Shown piece after piece: positions 10,559 through 18,007 of a stretch of 64,000 nt of DNA. Under the pieces are notes generated by a model, which was given only the letters and a program-made list of their open reading frames with translations, ran no database searches and was not told the origin of the DNA. Each line of letters begins with the position of its first letter. Position 1 is the stretch's first letter. The stretch is from Gordonia polyisoprenivorans (lineage in GTDB: Bacteria > Actinomycetota > Actinomycetes > Mycobacteriales > Mycobacteriaceae), in assembly GCF_017654315.1 (NCBI RefSeq), contig NZ_CP072203.1, positions 3,100,001-3,164,000 on the forward strand, in the 5' to 3' direction. A program made the position numbers and the translations under genes.

Positions 10559-10594
10559 TCACACGTGTCACAGGGCCTCTGCACACGGGGGATT

Positions 10595-10649
10595 TGTGAT
10601 CCAAATCACCCGTTGTCCATTGGTGCGTTTTATTACTGTTCGGTAGGGT
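10595..10649 (+). promoter_or_regulatory. Possible Crp/GlxR site and promoter in the amidohydrolase-rpsP gap
   Basis: TGTGA-TCCAAA-TCACC (10595-10610) matches nine of ten informative bases of the Crp/GlxR consensus TGTGA-N6-TCACA. It precedes TTGGTG (10620-10625) and TAGGGT (10644-10649), spaced 18 bp, a plausible SigA promoter. No coding sequence begins within 100 bp downstream, so a non-coding transcript or a long rpsP leader is possible. Confidence 0.35.
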
Positions 10650-10757
10650 CACAGATGCATTGCAGGCGTGATCAGTCCGCAACTGCATCCGGGCCGTCTG
10701 GGCGGCCCGGCCACGGGGCGAGTCCGATCGACGCGAATGCGCGAGACGGACCGACAT

Positions 10758-10812
10758 GAAGCCGGACATGCGGTTATCTTTCGCGGGGTGGATAACCGCA
10801 TGTCCGCACTTC
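10758..10812. repeat. Strong inverted repeat in the amidohydrolase-rpsP gap
   Basis: A perfect 16-bp inverted repeat (CGGACATGCGGTTATC at 10763-10778, complement at 10791-10806) has a 12-nt loop. It is extended by GAAG / CTTC with a small asymmetric bulge. There is no T-run. It could be a terminator for the amidohydrolase, an operator, or part of a structured RNA. It lies ~190 bp before rpsP. Confidence 0.7.
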
Positions 10813-10866
10813 CGGCGGGGTCGCCCGGCCGGGCAGGATTCACCCGATTTCTCCTCACTCACCCGG

Positions 10867-10877
10867 TCTGGCACAAT
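10867..10877 (+). promoter_or_regulatory. rpsP promoter -10 region, box shared with rplS
   Basis: TCTGGCACAAT (10867-10877) is identical to the element 14894-14904 upstream of rplS. In both cases it sits 125-175 bp before a ribosomal protein gene. CACAAT could act as an extended -10. The remaining ~125 nt would be the rpsP 5' leader. Confidence 0.45.
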
Positions 10878-11002
10878 GATCTGCTGGTTCGTCGGACCCG
10901 GTCACGCACCGCCCGACGGTCACACCGAGACAGATCGCAAAACCGGGCCCCACAACCGGTGGGGTCGCTGAATTGCGCAGTGACCACACGAAAGATGAAG
11001 AC

Positions 11003-11461
11003 ATGGCTGTCAAGATCAAGCTCACGCGGCTCGGCAAGATCCGCAATCCCCAGTACCGCATCGTCGTCGCCGACGCGCGCACCCGCCGTAACGGCCGCGC
11101 CATCGAGACCATCGGCAAGTACCACCCGAAGGAAGAGCCGAGCCTCATTGAGGTCGACTCCGAGCGCGCCCAGTACTGGCTCGGCGTCGGTGCGCAGCCG
11201 ACCGAGCCCGTGGCCGCCATCCTCAAGGTGACCGGTGACTGGCAGAAGTTCAAGGGCCTCCCGGGCGCCGAGGGCACTCTGAAGGTCGCCGAGCCCAAGA
11301 CCTCCAAGCTCGACCTGTTCAACGCTGCGCTCGCCGCCGCCGACAGCGAGCCCGTCGCCGAGGCGACCACCCCGAAGAAGAAGGCCGCCCCCAAGAAGGA
11401 CGACGCACCGGCCGAGGCCGCTGACGACGCCTCCGCCGCCGAGGACAAGGCCCAGGCGTGA
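11003..11461 (+). CDS. rpsP: 30S ribosomal protein S16
   Basis: S16 is a small-subunit assembly protein. The [20 protein letters not shown] start is diagnostic, so the ATG at 11003 is chosen over in-frame starts further upstream. At 152 aa it has the usual actinobacterial Ala/Lys/Glu-rich C-terminal extension (residues ~110-152) beyond the ~80-residue core. It heads the rpsP-khpA-rimM-trmD operon, and its stop overlaps the next start by 4 bp. Confidence 0.97.
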   Translation: MAVKIKLTRLGKIRNPQYRIVVADARTRRNGRAIETIGKYHPKEEPSLIEVDSERAQYWLGVGAQPTEPVAAILKVTGDWQKFKGLPGAEGTLKVAEPKTSKLDLFNAALAAADSEPVAEATTPKKKAAPKKDDAPAEAADDASAAEDKAQA

Positions 11462-11700
11462 GCGCTGTCGTCGCCGATGCGGTGGAGCATCTGGTCCGCG
11501 GCATCGTCACCAACCCCGATGACGTTCGCGTCGAGCTGATCACCGGTCGTCGTGGCCGCATGGTCGAGGTTCACGTGAACCCCGAGGATCTCGGCAAGGT
11601 CATCGGCCGCAACGGCCGTACCGCGACTGCGCTGCGTACCCTCGTCTCGGGTATCGGTGGGCGCGGGATGCGTGTCGACATCGTCGACACCGACCGCTGA
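11458..11700 (+). CDS. khpA: KH-domain RNA-binding protein KhpA
   Basis: This is a small (80 aa) single KH-domain protein of the KhpA/YlqC family, with the nucleic-acid-binding loop [16 protein letters not shown]. In other Gram-positive bacteria it pairs with KhpB/EloR and affects cell elongation and RNA metabolism. The GTG start overlaps the rpsP stop (GTGA), indicating translational coupling. The location between rpsP and rimM is strongly conserved. Confidence 0.93.
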   Translation: MSAVVADAVEHLVRGIVTNPDDVRVELITGRRGRMVEVHVNPEDLGKVIGRNGRTATALRTLVSGIGGRGMRVDIVDTDR

Positions 11701-11714
11701 TCTCTCCGAGCCCG

Positions 11715-12281
11715 ATGGAGCTCGTGGTGGGCCGTGTGGCCAAGTCGCACGGTATTCGCGGCGAACTCGTCGTCGACGTCCGCACCGATGAGCCGCAGGA
11801 GCGGTTCGCGCGCGGGACGACCCTGCTCGGCCGACTGCCGCGAGGCGCAGGCGAGCGCACTTTCACGGTGACAGCCGCCCGGGAACATTCCGGGCGGCTG
11901 TTGCTGTCGCTGGCCGAGGTGACCGATCGGTCGGCCGCCGATGCCCTGCGTGGCACGCTGTTCCTCATCGACAGCTCGCAGGTCGATTCGGGCGACGACC
12001 CCGACGCCTTCTACGACCACGAGCTCGAGGGCGTCGCGATCTCGACGATCGACGGTGTTGCCGTGGGTGTCGTCGATTCCGTTCTGCACCTGCCGGCCAA
12101 CGACATCCTGGTCGTTCGCACCGACGCCGATCGGGAGATTCTCATCCCGTTCGTCCGGGAGATCGTGCCGACGGTGACCCTCGAGGGCATCGAGATCGAC
12201 CCGCCGCCCGGCCTGATCGACGACGGTGACGGTGACGGTGACACCGGCAGTGACGACGACGCCGAGGACCCGGCTCGGTGA
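11715..12281 (+). CDS. rimM: Ribosome maturation factor RimM
   Basis: RimM assists 30S head assembly by binding S19. The N-terminal RimM barrel ([20 protein letters not shown], ~1-85) is followed by a PRC-barrel (~100-172, containing FYDHELEGV and ILIPFV). The C-terminus is a very acidic Asp/Gly tail. The ATG lies 14 bp after khpA. Length 188 aa is ordinary for the family. Confidence 0.95.
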   Translation: MELVVGRVAKSHGIRGELVVDVRTDEPQERFARGTTLLGRLPRGAGERTFTVTAAREHSGRLLLSLAEVTDRSAADALRGTLFLIDSSQVDSGDDPDAFYDHELEGVAISTIDGVAVGVVDSVLHLPANDILVVRTDADREILIPFVREIVPTVTLEGIEIDPPPGLIDDGDGDGDTGSDDDAEDPAR

Positions 12282-12297
12282 GCAAGGAATCGCCCGC

Positions 12298-12996
12298 GTG
12301 CGCATAGACGTCGTCAGCATTTTTCCCGAGTATCTCGAGCCACTTCGGGTTGCGTTGTTGGGCAAGGCAATCGAGCGGGGCATCATCGAGCTCGGAGTGC
12401 ACGATCTACGCGCGTGGGCACACGACGTCCACCGCAGTGTCGACGACTCGCCGTACGGCGGGGGTCCCGGCATGGTCATGAAACCCGAGGTGTGGGGTCC
12501 GTGTCTGGACGAGGTGTGCCCCGACGACGCGCTGCTCGTCGTCCCCACCCCGGCCGGTGTGCCGTTCGATCAGTCCGCCGCTCGTCGCTGGAGCAAGCAC
12601 GCGCATCTGGTGTTCGCGTGCGGACGTTACGAGGGCATCGACCAGCGGGTCTTCGATGATGCGGCGCGCCGCGTGCGCGTCGAGGAGGTCTCACTCGGCG
12701 ACTTCGTGCTGATCGGTGGGGAGGTGGCCGCGATGGCGATGATCGAGGCCACCGTCCGGCTGATACCCGGTGTCCTCGGCAATCCCCGCTCCCATCAAGA
12801 GGATTCGTTTTCCGACGGCCTGCTCGAGGGCCCCAGCTACACGCGGCCCGAGATCTGGCGGGACCTTCCGGTGCCACCGGTCCTGCTCTCCGGCGACCAC
12901 GCGAAGGTGGCGGCCTGGCGTCACCAGCAGTCGATGCAGCGCACCCGAGAGCGCCGCCCCGACCTGTTGTCGGGTGCCGATCACCCCGATCCCTGA
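12298..12996 (+). CDS. trmD: tRNA (guanine37-N1)-methyltransferase TrmD
   Basis: TrmD makes m1G37 in tRNAs to prevent +1 frameshifting. The SPOUT fold is recognised from [13 protein letters not shown] at the start, [12 protein letters not shown], the [11 protein letters not shown] cofactor loop and the knot segment [15 protein letters not shown]. The GTG at 12298 begins the conserved sequence; upstream in-frame codons would run into rimM. At 232 aa it is full length. Confidence 0.95.
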   Translation: MRIDVVSIFPEYLEPLRVALLGKAIERGIIELGVHDLRAWAHDVHRSVDDSPYGGGPGMVMKPEVWGPCLDEVCPDDALLVVPTPAGVPFDQSAARRWSKHAHLVFACGRYEGIDQRVFDDAARRVRVEEVSLGDFVLIGGEVAAMAMIEATVRLIPGVLGNPRSHQEDSFSDGLLEGPSYTRPEIWRDLPVPPVLLSGDHAKVAAWRHQQSMQRTRERRPDLLSGADHPDP

Positions 12997-13081
12997 CCCG
13001 TCCAGGCCTGTGGATTCCCGCCCCGCCGATGTCGGATTCGGGGGATATGATCGACCGATCCGCGTGAGTGGGGAGGCGACG

Positions 13082-13438
13082 GTGGGGGATTCCGGCAACA
13101 GTCGAATGATCAGTGCGCGCTGGGCAGACATGCTCGATGAGGTCGACCGGCAGCGCGGCGAGGTGCAGCGGGTGGCCGAGGCCGTCGCCGGGCTGACCGC
13201 CACGGCGACCAGCCCGGACCGCGCGGTGTCGGTGACCGTCGATGCGCGCGGCGTGCTGATCGAACTCGACATCACCCCATCGGCGATGCGTCGTTATCGG
13301 GGAGAGCAACTCGCGCAGCTGATCACCGGACTCGTCGCCGACGCCGATGGCACCTTGCGCACCCAACGCGCACAACTACTCACCGCCGCGACGGCGGTCA
13401 CGCCTGCCCTCACCGACATCGAGCCGTCCGCCCGATGA
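13082..13438 (+). CDS. YbaB/EbfC-like protein of an accessory WXG100-type cluster
   Basis: This ~118-aa protein has a helical N-terminus and a short beta-rich core (RAVSVTVDARGVLIELDI), followed by a long helix. That is the layout of YbaB/EbfC nucleoid-associated proteins found beside type VII secretion-like genes in Mycobacteriales. GTG 13082 is chosen because GGGGAGG sits just upstream; GTG 13064 is an alternative. Its stop overlaps the next start by 4 bp, so the genes are coupled. It interrupts the otherwise conserved trmD-rplS neighbourhood. Function is not established. Confidence 0.65.
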   Translation: MGDSGNSRMISARWADMLDEVDRQRGEVQRVAEAVAGLTATATSPDRAVSVTVDARGVLIELDITPSAMRRYRGEQLAQLITGLVADADGTLRTQRAQLLTAATAVTPALTDIEPSAR

Positions 13439-13767
13439 CCGCCGACCCGCACGGTATCGACGTCGACACCGACGTCACCGGCACGCTGCAAGCCGCACTG
13501 ACCACCGCGGCCCGCCACCTCGACCAACTAGGAGCCGACCTCGAATCGATACTGGCGCACCTCGATTCGGCACTCGGCGACGATCCCGGCGCGCTGCGGT
13601 TCCGCAGCGGATTCGCCGACGCGGTGAGCACACTCGCCGGGACGGTGGCGAGTGCCGTCCGCGACGTCACCGACCACGCGGCGTTGATCGACGCGGGCAC
13701 GCGCGACCTCGTCGACACCGACGATCGCGCGGCGCGCGGGCTCGACACTCGTGGGCGGCAGCGATGA
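13435..13767 (+). CDS. WXG100-like small helical protein
   Basis: A 110-aa, Ala/Asp-rich, predicted all-helical protein with no signal peptide. Two long amphipathic helices (~15-50 and ~62-95) separated by a turn resemble WXG100/ESAT-6-like hairpins, although a clear WxG triplet is absent. The ATGA overlap couples it to the preceding YbaB-like gene. It is most likely the partner of the larger protein encoded next. The assignment rests on size, helical pattern and context. Confidence 0.55.
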   Translation: MTADPHGIDVDTDVTGTLQAALTTAARHLDQLGADLESILAHLDSALGDDPGALRFRSGFADAVSTLAGTVASAVRDVTDHAALIDAGTRDLVDTDDRAARGLDTRGRQR

Positions 13768-13774
13768 CGGTGCG

Positions 13775-14866
13775 ATGAGCGGGCAACCGTCGAGCGGTGA
13801 CACCCGCGCGCTGGCCGAGAGCCTCGTTCCCGGATGCTGGCCCACCAGCGACGACGCGGCCCTGCGTGAGGTCGTGTCCTCGCTGGCCGTGCTGCGCGGG
13901 CGTCTCGAACACATCGCGGCCGACCTCGCCACCGCCTTTCGCGACGTCGAGGGTGGGGCCGGCCGCTTCACCCGGGCGATTCTCGACGGATGCGATCGCC
14001 TCGTCGGCGGCGAGGACGCCGTGCTGACCACGACCGCGCGAGCAGTGGCTTCCGCCGCCGATACCGTCGAGGCGTTCGCCGACCTGACCGCCACGGCACG
14101 TCTGCGGGTCGAGTTGGTCACGGCGATCACCGACCGCGACCGGATGATCGGTGCGCTCGCGGCGTCGCTCGGCGACGACACACCGGCCGTACGGGCGGCG
14201 AGTGCCGGTCGGATGGCACTGACGGCAGCCGGCGACGAATACACCGAACAGTCCGGGGCACTCACCCTCGAGCGATCCGACCCGGTGGCGTCGGGCGCCG
14301 GTGATCACACCGACGACCGGGCCGGCAGCGCCGCCGCCACGAGCGGGATGATGCCGATGGGCGGCTTCGCCGGACTCGGCGCGGCCGCCGCCGGCGCAGG
14401 GGCGGGCGCAGGTGCCGCGGTCCGGCGTGTCGCGGCCGGCGCACGATCCGACCATGACGCGGAGCCCGGCGAGCCTCCCGAACTGACGCGCGCCGAGTAT
14501 GACGCGCTCGCCCGCCGGGCGGCAGCCGTCCAGGCGTCACTGCCCGGTGCCGTCGGATCGTGGGTGCAGATCGCCGTGGGGGTGGGGGAGCACCCGGAGA
14601 CCGGTCGGATGGTGGTGATCGGAACCAGCGACCCGGTGCCCTACCTGCGTCGGGGCATGTCGATACGGACCGGTGAGGAACTCGTCGGCGACGGGCGTGC
14701 CCCGGAGATCGCGCTGTTACACCACATGCAGAACTCCGGTGTCATCCCGCTGGCGGTCGCCACCGCGTCACCTCCGTCGGCGCACTCCCGAGCGGTGATC
14801 GCGGCGTCGGGAGCCGCGCTGGTCGCCACCGCGTCGCGGTCGTCGCGCGGTGCCACCGGGCCGTGA
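13775..14866 (+). CDS. Hypothetical protein with helical N-terminus and deaminase-like C-terminus
   Basis: A 363-aa protein in three parts. Residues ~1-170 are Ala-rich helices like WXG/PPE-type targeting domains. Residues ~195-235 form a flexible linker with GMMPMGG and Ala/Gly runs, typical of type VII-associated substrates. The ~110-residue C-terminus contains VQIAVGVGEHPETGRMVVIGTS and GDGRAPEIALLHHM. That order of elements resembles deaminase-fold toxins, but the catalytic HAE and PCxxC motifs would be replaced by APE and PPSAHS. The domain idea is inference. ATG 13775 is preferred; GTG 13751 is possible. No immunity gene is evident. Confidence 0.6.
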   Translation: MSGQPSSGDTRALAESLVPGCWPTSDDAALREVVSSLAVLRGRLEHIAADLATAFRDVEGGAGRFTRAILDGCDRLVGGEDAVLTTTARAVASAADTVEAFADLTATARLRVELVTAITDRDRMIGALAASLGDDTPAVRAASAGRMALTAAGDEYTEQSGALTLERSDPVASGAGDHTDDRAGSAAATSGMMPMGGFAGLGAAAAGAGAGAGAAVRRVAAGARSDHDAEPGEPPELTRAEYDALARRAAAVQASLPGAVGSWVQIAVGVGEHPETGRMVVIGTSDPVPYLRRGMSIRTGEELVGDGRAPEIALLHHMQNSGVIPLAVATASPPSAHSRAVIAASGAALVATASRSSRGATGP

Positions 14867-14874
14867 CCGGCGAT

Positions 14875-14904
14875 TTCGTCGGGCCGGGGGTCGTCTGGCA
14901 CAAT
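14875..14904 (+). promoter_or_regulatory. rplS promoter region
   Basis: TTCGTC (14875-14880) and CACAAT (14899-14904) are spaced 18 bp. The -10 lies in TCTGGCACAAT, identical to the rpsP element. The ~170-nt stretch to rplS would be a leader; it is GC-rich, with CCCCGGGGG at 15007-15015. Confidence 0.45.
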
Positions 14905-15075
14905 AGTCGGGTTGCCTGATGCCGATGTCCCCAGCGGACGTCCATCCGGGCACACACCATGACTCGGAGCACGAACCGGTCGAACCACACTCCTGACCTC
15001 GGGTGATCCCCGGGGGAGCAGGGTGGGCCGCCAGGTTCCTCTGTTCACGCCACGCCAGAATAAGGACCACGACAC

Positions 15076-15417
15076 ATGAACATCCTGGACACCATCGACA
15101 AGCAGTCGTTGCGCGACGACATCCCCGTATTCGGTCCCGGTGACACCCTTGACGTCCACGTCAAGGTCATCGAGGGCAGCAAGGAGCGCGTCCAGGTCTT
15201 CAAGGGCGTCGTCATCCGTCGCCAGGGCGGTGGCATCCGCGAGACCTTCACCGTCCGCAAGGTCTCCTTCGGTGTCGGCGTGGAGCGTACCTTCCCGGTG
15301 CACAGCCCCACCATCGCCAAGATCGACGTTCTCACCCGCGGTGACGTGCGCCGCGCGAAGCTGTACTACCTGCGCGATCTCCGCGGCAAGGCAGCCAAGA
15401 TCAAGGAAAAGCGCTGA
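15076..15417 (+). CDS. rplS: 50S ribosomal protein L19
   Basis: L19 lies at the 30S-50S interface. The sequence [19 protein letters not shown] and the basic [20 protein letters not shown] core identify it, and 113 aa is standard. A TAAGGA site precedes the ATG. In most actinobacteria it follows trmD directly; here three accessory genes and a separate promoter lie between. lepB starts 18 bp downstream. Confidence 0.97.
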   Translation: MNILDTIDKQSLRDDIPVFGPGDTLDVHVKVIEGSKERVQVFKGVVIRRQGGGIRETFTVRKVSFGVGVERTFPVHSPTIAKIDVLTRGDVRRAKLYYLRDLRGKAAKIKEKR

Positions 15418-15435
15418 CGCGTCTACCCTGACGAC

Positions 15436-16320
15436 GTGGCTGACACCTATCGCGACGGCGCCGGGGACGACCGCGCCCACGGCGCCGGCAGCACCGATCC
15501 GTCGGGCAGCGCCGATCCCTCCGACGATGACGGTTCGCGTACCTCGCGGCCGTGGCGGACCACGAGCGACAAGCCCGAGAAGAAGAAGGGCTCGTTGCTG
15601 CGGGAGACGATCATCATCGTCGCCTGCGTCCTGCTGATCAGCTGGATTTTGCAGACCTTCATCGGTCGTCAGTACGTCATCCCTTCCGAGTCGATGGAGC
15701 CCACCCTCATCGGGTGCACCGGCTGCTCCAACGACCGGATCTTCGTCGACAAACTCTCCTACACGTTCGGGGACCCCAAGCCCGGCGACGTCGTCGTCTT
15801 CAAGGTCCCCGATTCGTGGGGGGAGGACGGCTGGGTCTCGCCGCGTTCCTCGAATCCGGTGGTGCACCATCTGCAGGATGCATTGTCCTGGTTCGGCTTT
15901 GCACCACCGGACGAGAACGACTACGTCAAGCGCATCATCGCCGTGGGCGGCCAGACCATCGAATGCCGCAACAGCGAGGGCGTCGGTGTGAAGGTCAACG
16001 GCAAGGCTCTCAAGGAGCCCTACGTCAACATGGCGCTGCAGCAGCAGAATCTCGCCAACGGCACCGCCACGCCGAGCGCGATCGGCGATGACGGCAAGCT
16101 CAACAGCTGCCTGGGCAAGGATTTCGGTCCGATCACCGTGCCCAAGAACAGCGTGTTCGTGATGGGCGACAATCGCACCCGATCCTCGGATTCGCGCTAT
16201 CACATCACCGCGAGCAGTGATGGCACGGTCCCGGTCGACGACATCCGCGGCAAGACGCAGTTCATCATCTACCCGTTCTCCCGGATGGGCGGTGTGGGCT
16301 CGGTCGACCCGCAGCAGTGA
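15436..16320 (+). CDS. lepB: Signal peptidase I
   Basis: LepB is the membrane serine protease that removes signal peptides from secreted preproteins. A hydrophilic N-tail of ~55 residues precedes one transmembrane helix (~57-75). The Ser/Lys dyad is visible: Ser86 in IPSESMEP and Lys165 in DYVKRIIAVGG. The substrate-groove motif MGDNRTRSSDSR follows. It is 294 aa with a GTG start, and rplS-lepB-rnhB is a conserved order. Confidence 0.95.
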   Translation: MADTYRDGAGDDRAHGAGSTDPSGSADPSDDDGSRTSRPWRTTSDKPEKKKGSLLRETIIIVACVLLISWILQTFIGRQYVIPSESMEPTLIGCTGCSNDRIFVDKLSYTFGDPKPGDVVVFKVPDSWGEDGWVSPRSSNPVVHHLQDALSWFGFAPPDENDYVKRIIAVGGQTIECRNSEGVGVKVNGKALKEPYVNMALQQQNLANGTATPSAIGDDGKLNSCLGKDFGPITVPKNSVFVMGDNRTRSSDSRYHITASSDGTVPVDDIRGKTQFIIYPFSRMGGVGSVDPQQ

Positions 16321-16395
16321 GCGGCACGCCATGATCAGCGACGTACCCGTCCGATCGGCGTCACCCGTGTCGATGTCGGCCTGCGGGGTGACGCG

Positions 16396-17124
16396 ATGAG
16401 CCGGTGGCCACCACGATTCCCGGTCCGTCGCGCCGCGGCTCTGCGGACCTACGAGTTCACCCTGCACCGCAGCGGGCTCGGGCCGGTCGCCGGAGTCGAC
16501 GAAGCCGGGCGCGGCGCATGTGCCGGGCCGCTGGTCGTCGCCGCATGCGTGTTGCGGCCCACCCAGCTCGCCTCGCTGGCCGAGCTCGACGACTCCAAGA
16601 AGCTGACCGAGGCGGCGCGCGAGAAGCTTTATCGTGCGGTCACCCGCTACGCCGAGTCGTGGTCGGTGGTGGTCATCGAGGCCCACGAGATCGACCGGAT
16701 CGGCATTCACGTCGCCAACATCGAGGGGATGCGCCGTGCGGTCGCCGGGCTCGACGTCGTTCCGGGATATGTACTCTCCGACGGCTTCCCGGTGCCCGGG
16801 TTGACGGTGCCCTCGCTCCCCGTCATCGGCGGCGACGGTGCGGCCGCGTGTATCGCCGCGGCCAGCATCCTGGCGAAGGTGACCCGTGACCGCATCATGG
16901 TCGCGATGGACGGCGAGGTGCCCGGCTACTCGTTCGCCGTCCACAAGGGCTACAGCACCGCGCTACACATGTCCTGTCTCGACCGACTCGGACCTTCTGC
17001 GCAACACCGGATGTCCTACCGCAACGTCGCGTCGCGGCGGCTGCTCGACACCGGTGAGCCCGGTGTCGGCGCGGTCGCGCCCGACGCCGACGACCACGCG
17101 TCCCGCGATAGGCTTACAGGATGA
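16396..17124 (+). CDS. rnhB: Ribonuclease HII
   Basis: RNase HII removes ribonucleotides misincorporated in DNA. The catalytic motif [13 protein letters not shown] provides Asp35 and Glu36, with further acidic residues in VLSDGF and KVTRDRIM. An HKGYSTALH segment also matches the family. At 242 aa it is near the usual length. Its stop overlaps the next gene's start (ATGA), so the two are translationally coupled. Confidence 0.95.
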   Translation: MSRWPPRFPVRRAAALRTYEFTLHRSGLGPVAGVDEAGRGACAGPLVVAACVLRPTQLASLAELDDSKKLTEAAREKLYRAVTRYAESWSVVVIEAHEIDRIGIHVANIEGMRRAVAGLDVVPGYVLSDGFPVPGLTVPSLPVIGGDGAAACIAAASILAKVTRDRIMVAMDGEVPGYSFAVHKGYSTALHMSCLDRLGPSAQHRMSYRNVASRRLLDTGEPGVGAVAPDADDHASRDRLTG

Positions 17125-17432
17125 GCGCTGAGGATCTCGAGAAGTACGAGACCGAGATGGAGTTGTCCCTGTATCGCGAGTACAAGGACATCGTCGGCCA
17201 ATTCACCTACGTGGTCGAGACCGAGCGCCGCTTCTATCTTGCGAACGCCGTCGAACTGGTGCCCCGCAACGCCGAGGGCGAGGTCTACTTCGAGCTCCGC
17301 ATGAGCGATGCCTGGGTATGGGACATGTACCGTCCGGCCCGGTTCGTCAAGCAGGTGCGTGTGCTCACCTTCAAGGACGTCAACATCGAGGAACTCGAGA
17401 AGCCCGAGCTGCGGTTGCCCGACGAGCCCTGA
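17121..17432 (+). CDS. DUF2469 family protein
   Basis: This 103-aa acidic protein has no membrane segment or signal peptide. The sequence [20 protein letters not shown] and the C-terminal [14 protein letters not shown] place it in the actinobacterial DUF2469 family, which sits next to rnhB across the group. It overlaps rnhB by 4 bp. Function is unknown. Confidence 0.9.
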   Translation: MSAEDLEKYETEMELSLYREYKDIVGQFTYVVETERRFYLANAVELVPRNAEGEVYFELRMSDAWVWDMYRPARFVKQVRVLTFKDVNIEELEKPELRLPDEP

Positions 17433-17599
17433 GCCCGGCTGTGACCGCCGTCTGCGAGCCGATGCTCGATCTGACGTCGCCTCGTGGTGGGGTTTTTCCT
17501 GCCTGATTTTCTCCACAGTTTTCGCCGTGTGCACGGTGGTGGGGGTGTTGTGGGCCGTGGGGGCCGGTGGTGTGGGTGTGAGGGGCGATCGTTGTCGTC

Positions 17600-18007
17600 A
17601 TGACAGCGGAACCTGTGAGAGCCCGGGGTGGTCGTCTGGGGCGGGCGGAGGTGGCCCGGCTCGGTGAGGATCGGGCGGCCGAGTTCGTGACCGAGTTGGG
17701 TTGGTCGATCCTGGAACGCAATTGGCGTAATCGTTACGGCGAGTTGGATCTGATCGCCTTCGACGGACGTCGGTTGGTGGTGGTGGAGGTCAAGACGCGG
17801 GCGTCGCGGGTCTTCGCCGACCCGGTGGCGGCGGTGACGGCCGACAAGTTGGCGCGGATGCGTAAGTTGACGCGGATGTGGTTGGCGCAGCAGAAGATGT
17901 GGTGGCCGGGCATTCGGTTCGACGTCATCTCGGTGCAATTGGATCGGTCGAATCCGTCGGCGATGGAGCGGGCGGAGGTGCGCCATCATGTCGGTATCAC
18001 CGAGTGA
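17600..18007 (+). CDS. YraN/UPF0102 nuclease-fold protein
   Basis: The 135-aa protein has the restriction-endonuclease-like core of UPF0102: GELDLIAFDGRRLVVVEVKTR, where Glu, Asp, Glu and Lys form the PD-(D/E)xK-type site, preceded by a conserved RNRYGE. It precedes comM and dprA, which suggests a DNA-processing role. Its 3' end overlaps comM by 20 bp. The 167-bp gap before it contains no clear terminator or promoter that I could identify. Confidence 0.9.
   Translation: MTAEPVRARGGRLGRAEVARLGEDRAAEFVTELGWSILERNWRNRYGELDLIAFDGRRLVVVEVKTRASRVFADPVAAVTADKLARMRKLTRMWLAQQKMWWPGIRFDVISVQLDRSNPSAMERAEVRHHVGITE

Noticed and set aside
10668..11231. Plus-strand open frame extending from the gap into rpsP
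   Set aside because: It overlaps rpsP in another frame and runs through the inverted repeat; composition is Arg/Ser-rich with no recognisable domain.
14641..16944. Long minus-strand open frame of 767 codons
   Set aside because: It runs antisense across rplS, lepB and rnhB, which are certain genes. Its length is the usual high-GC shadow effect, and no domain is recognisable.
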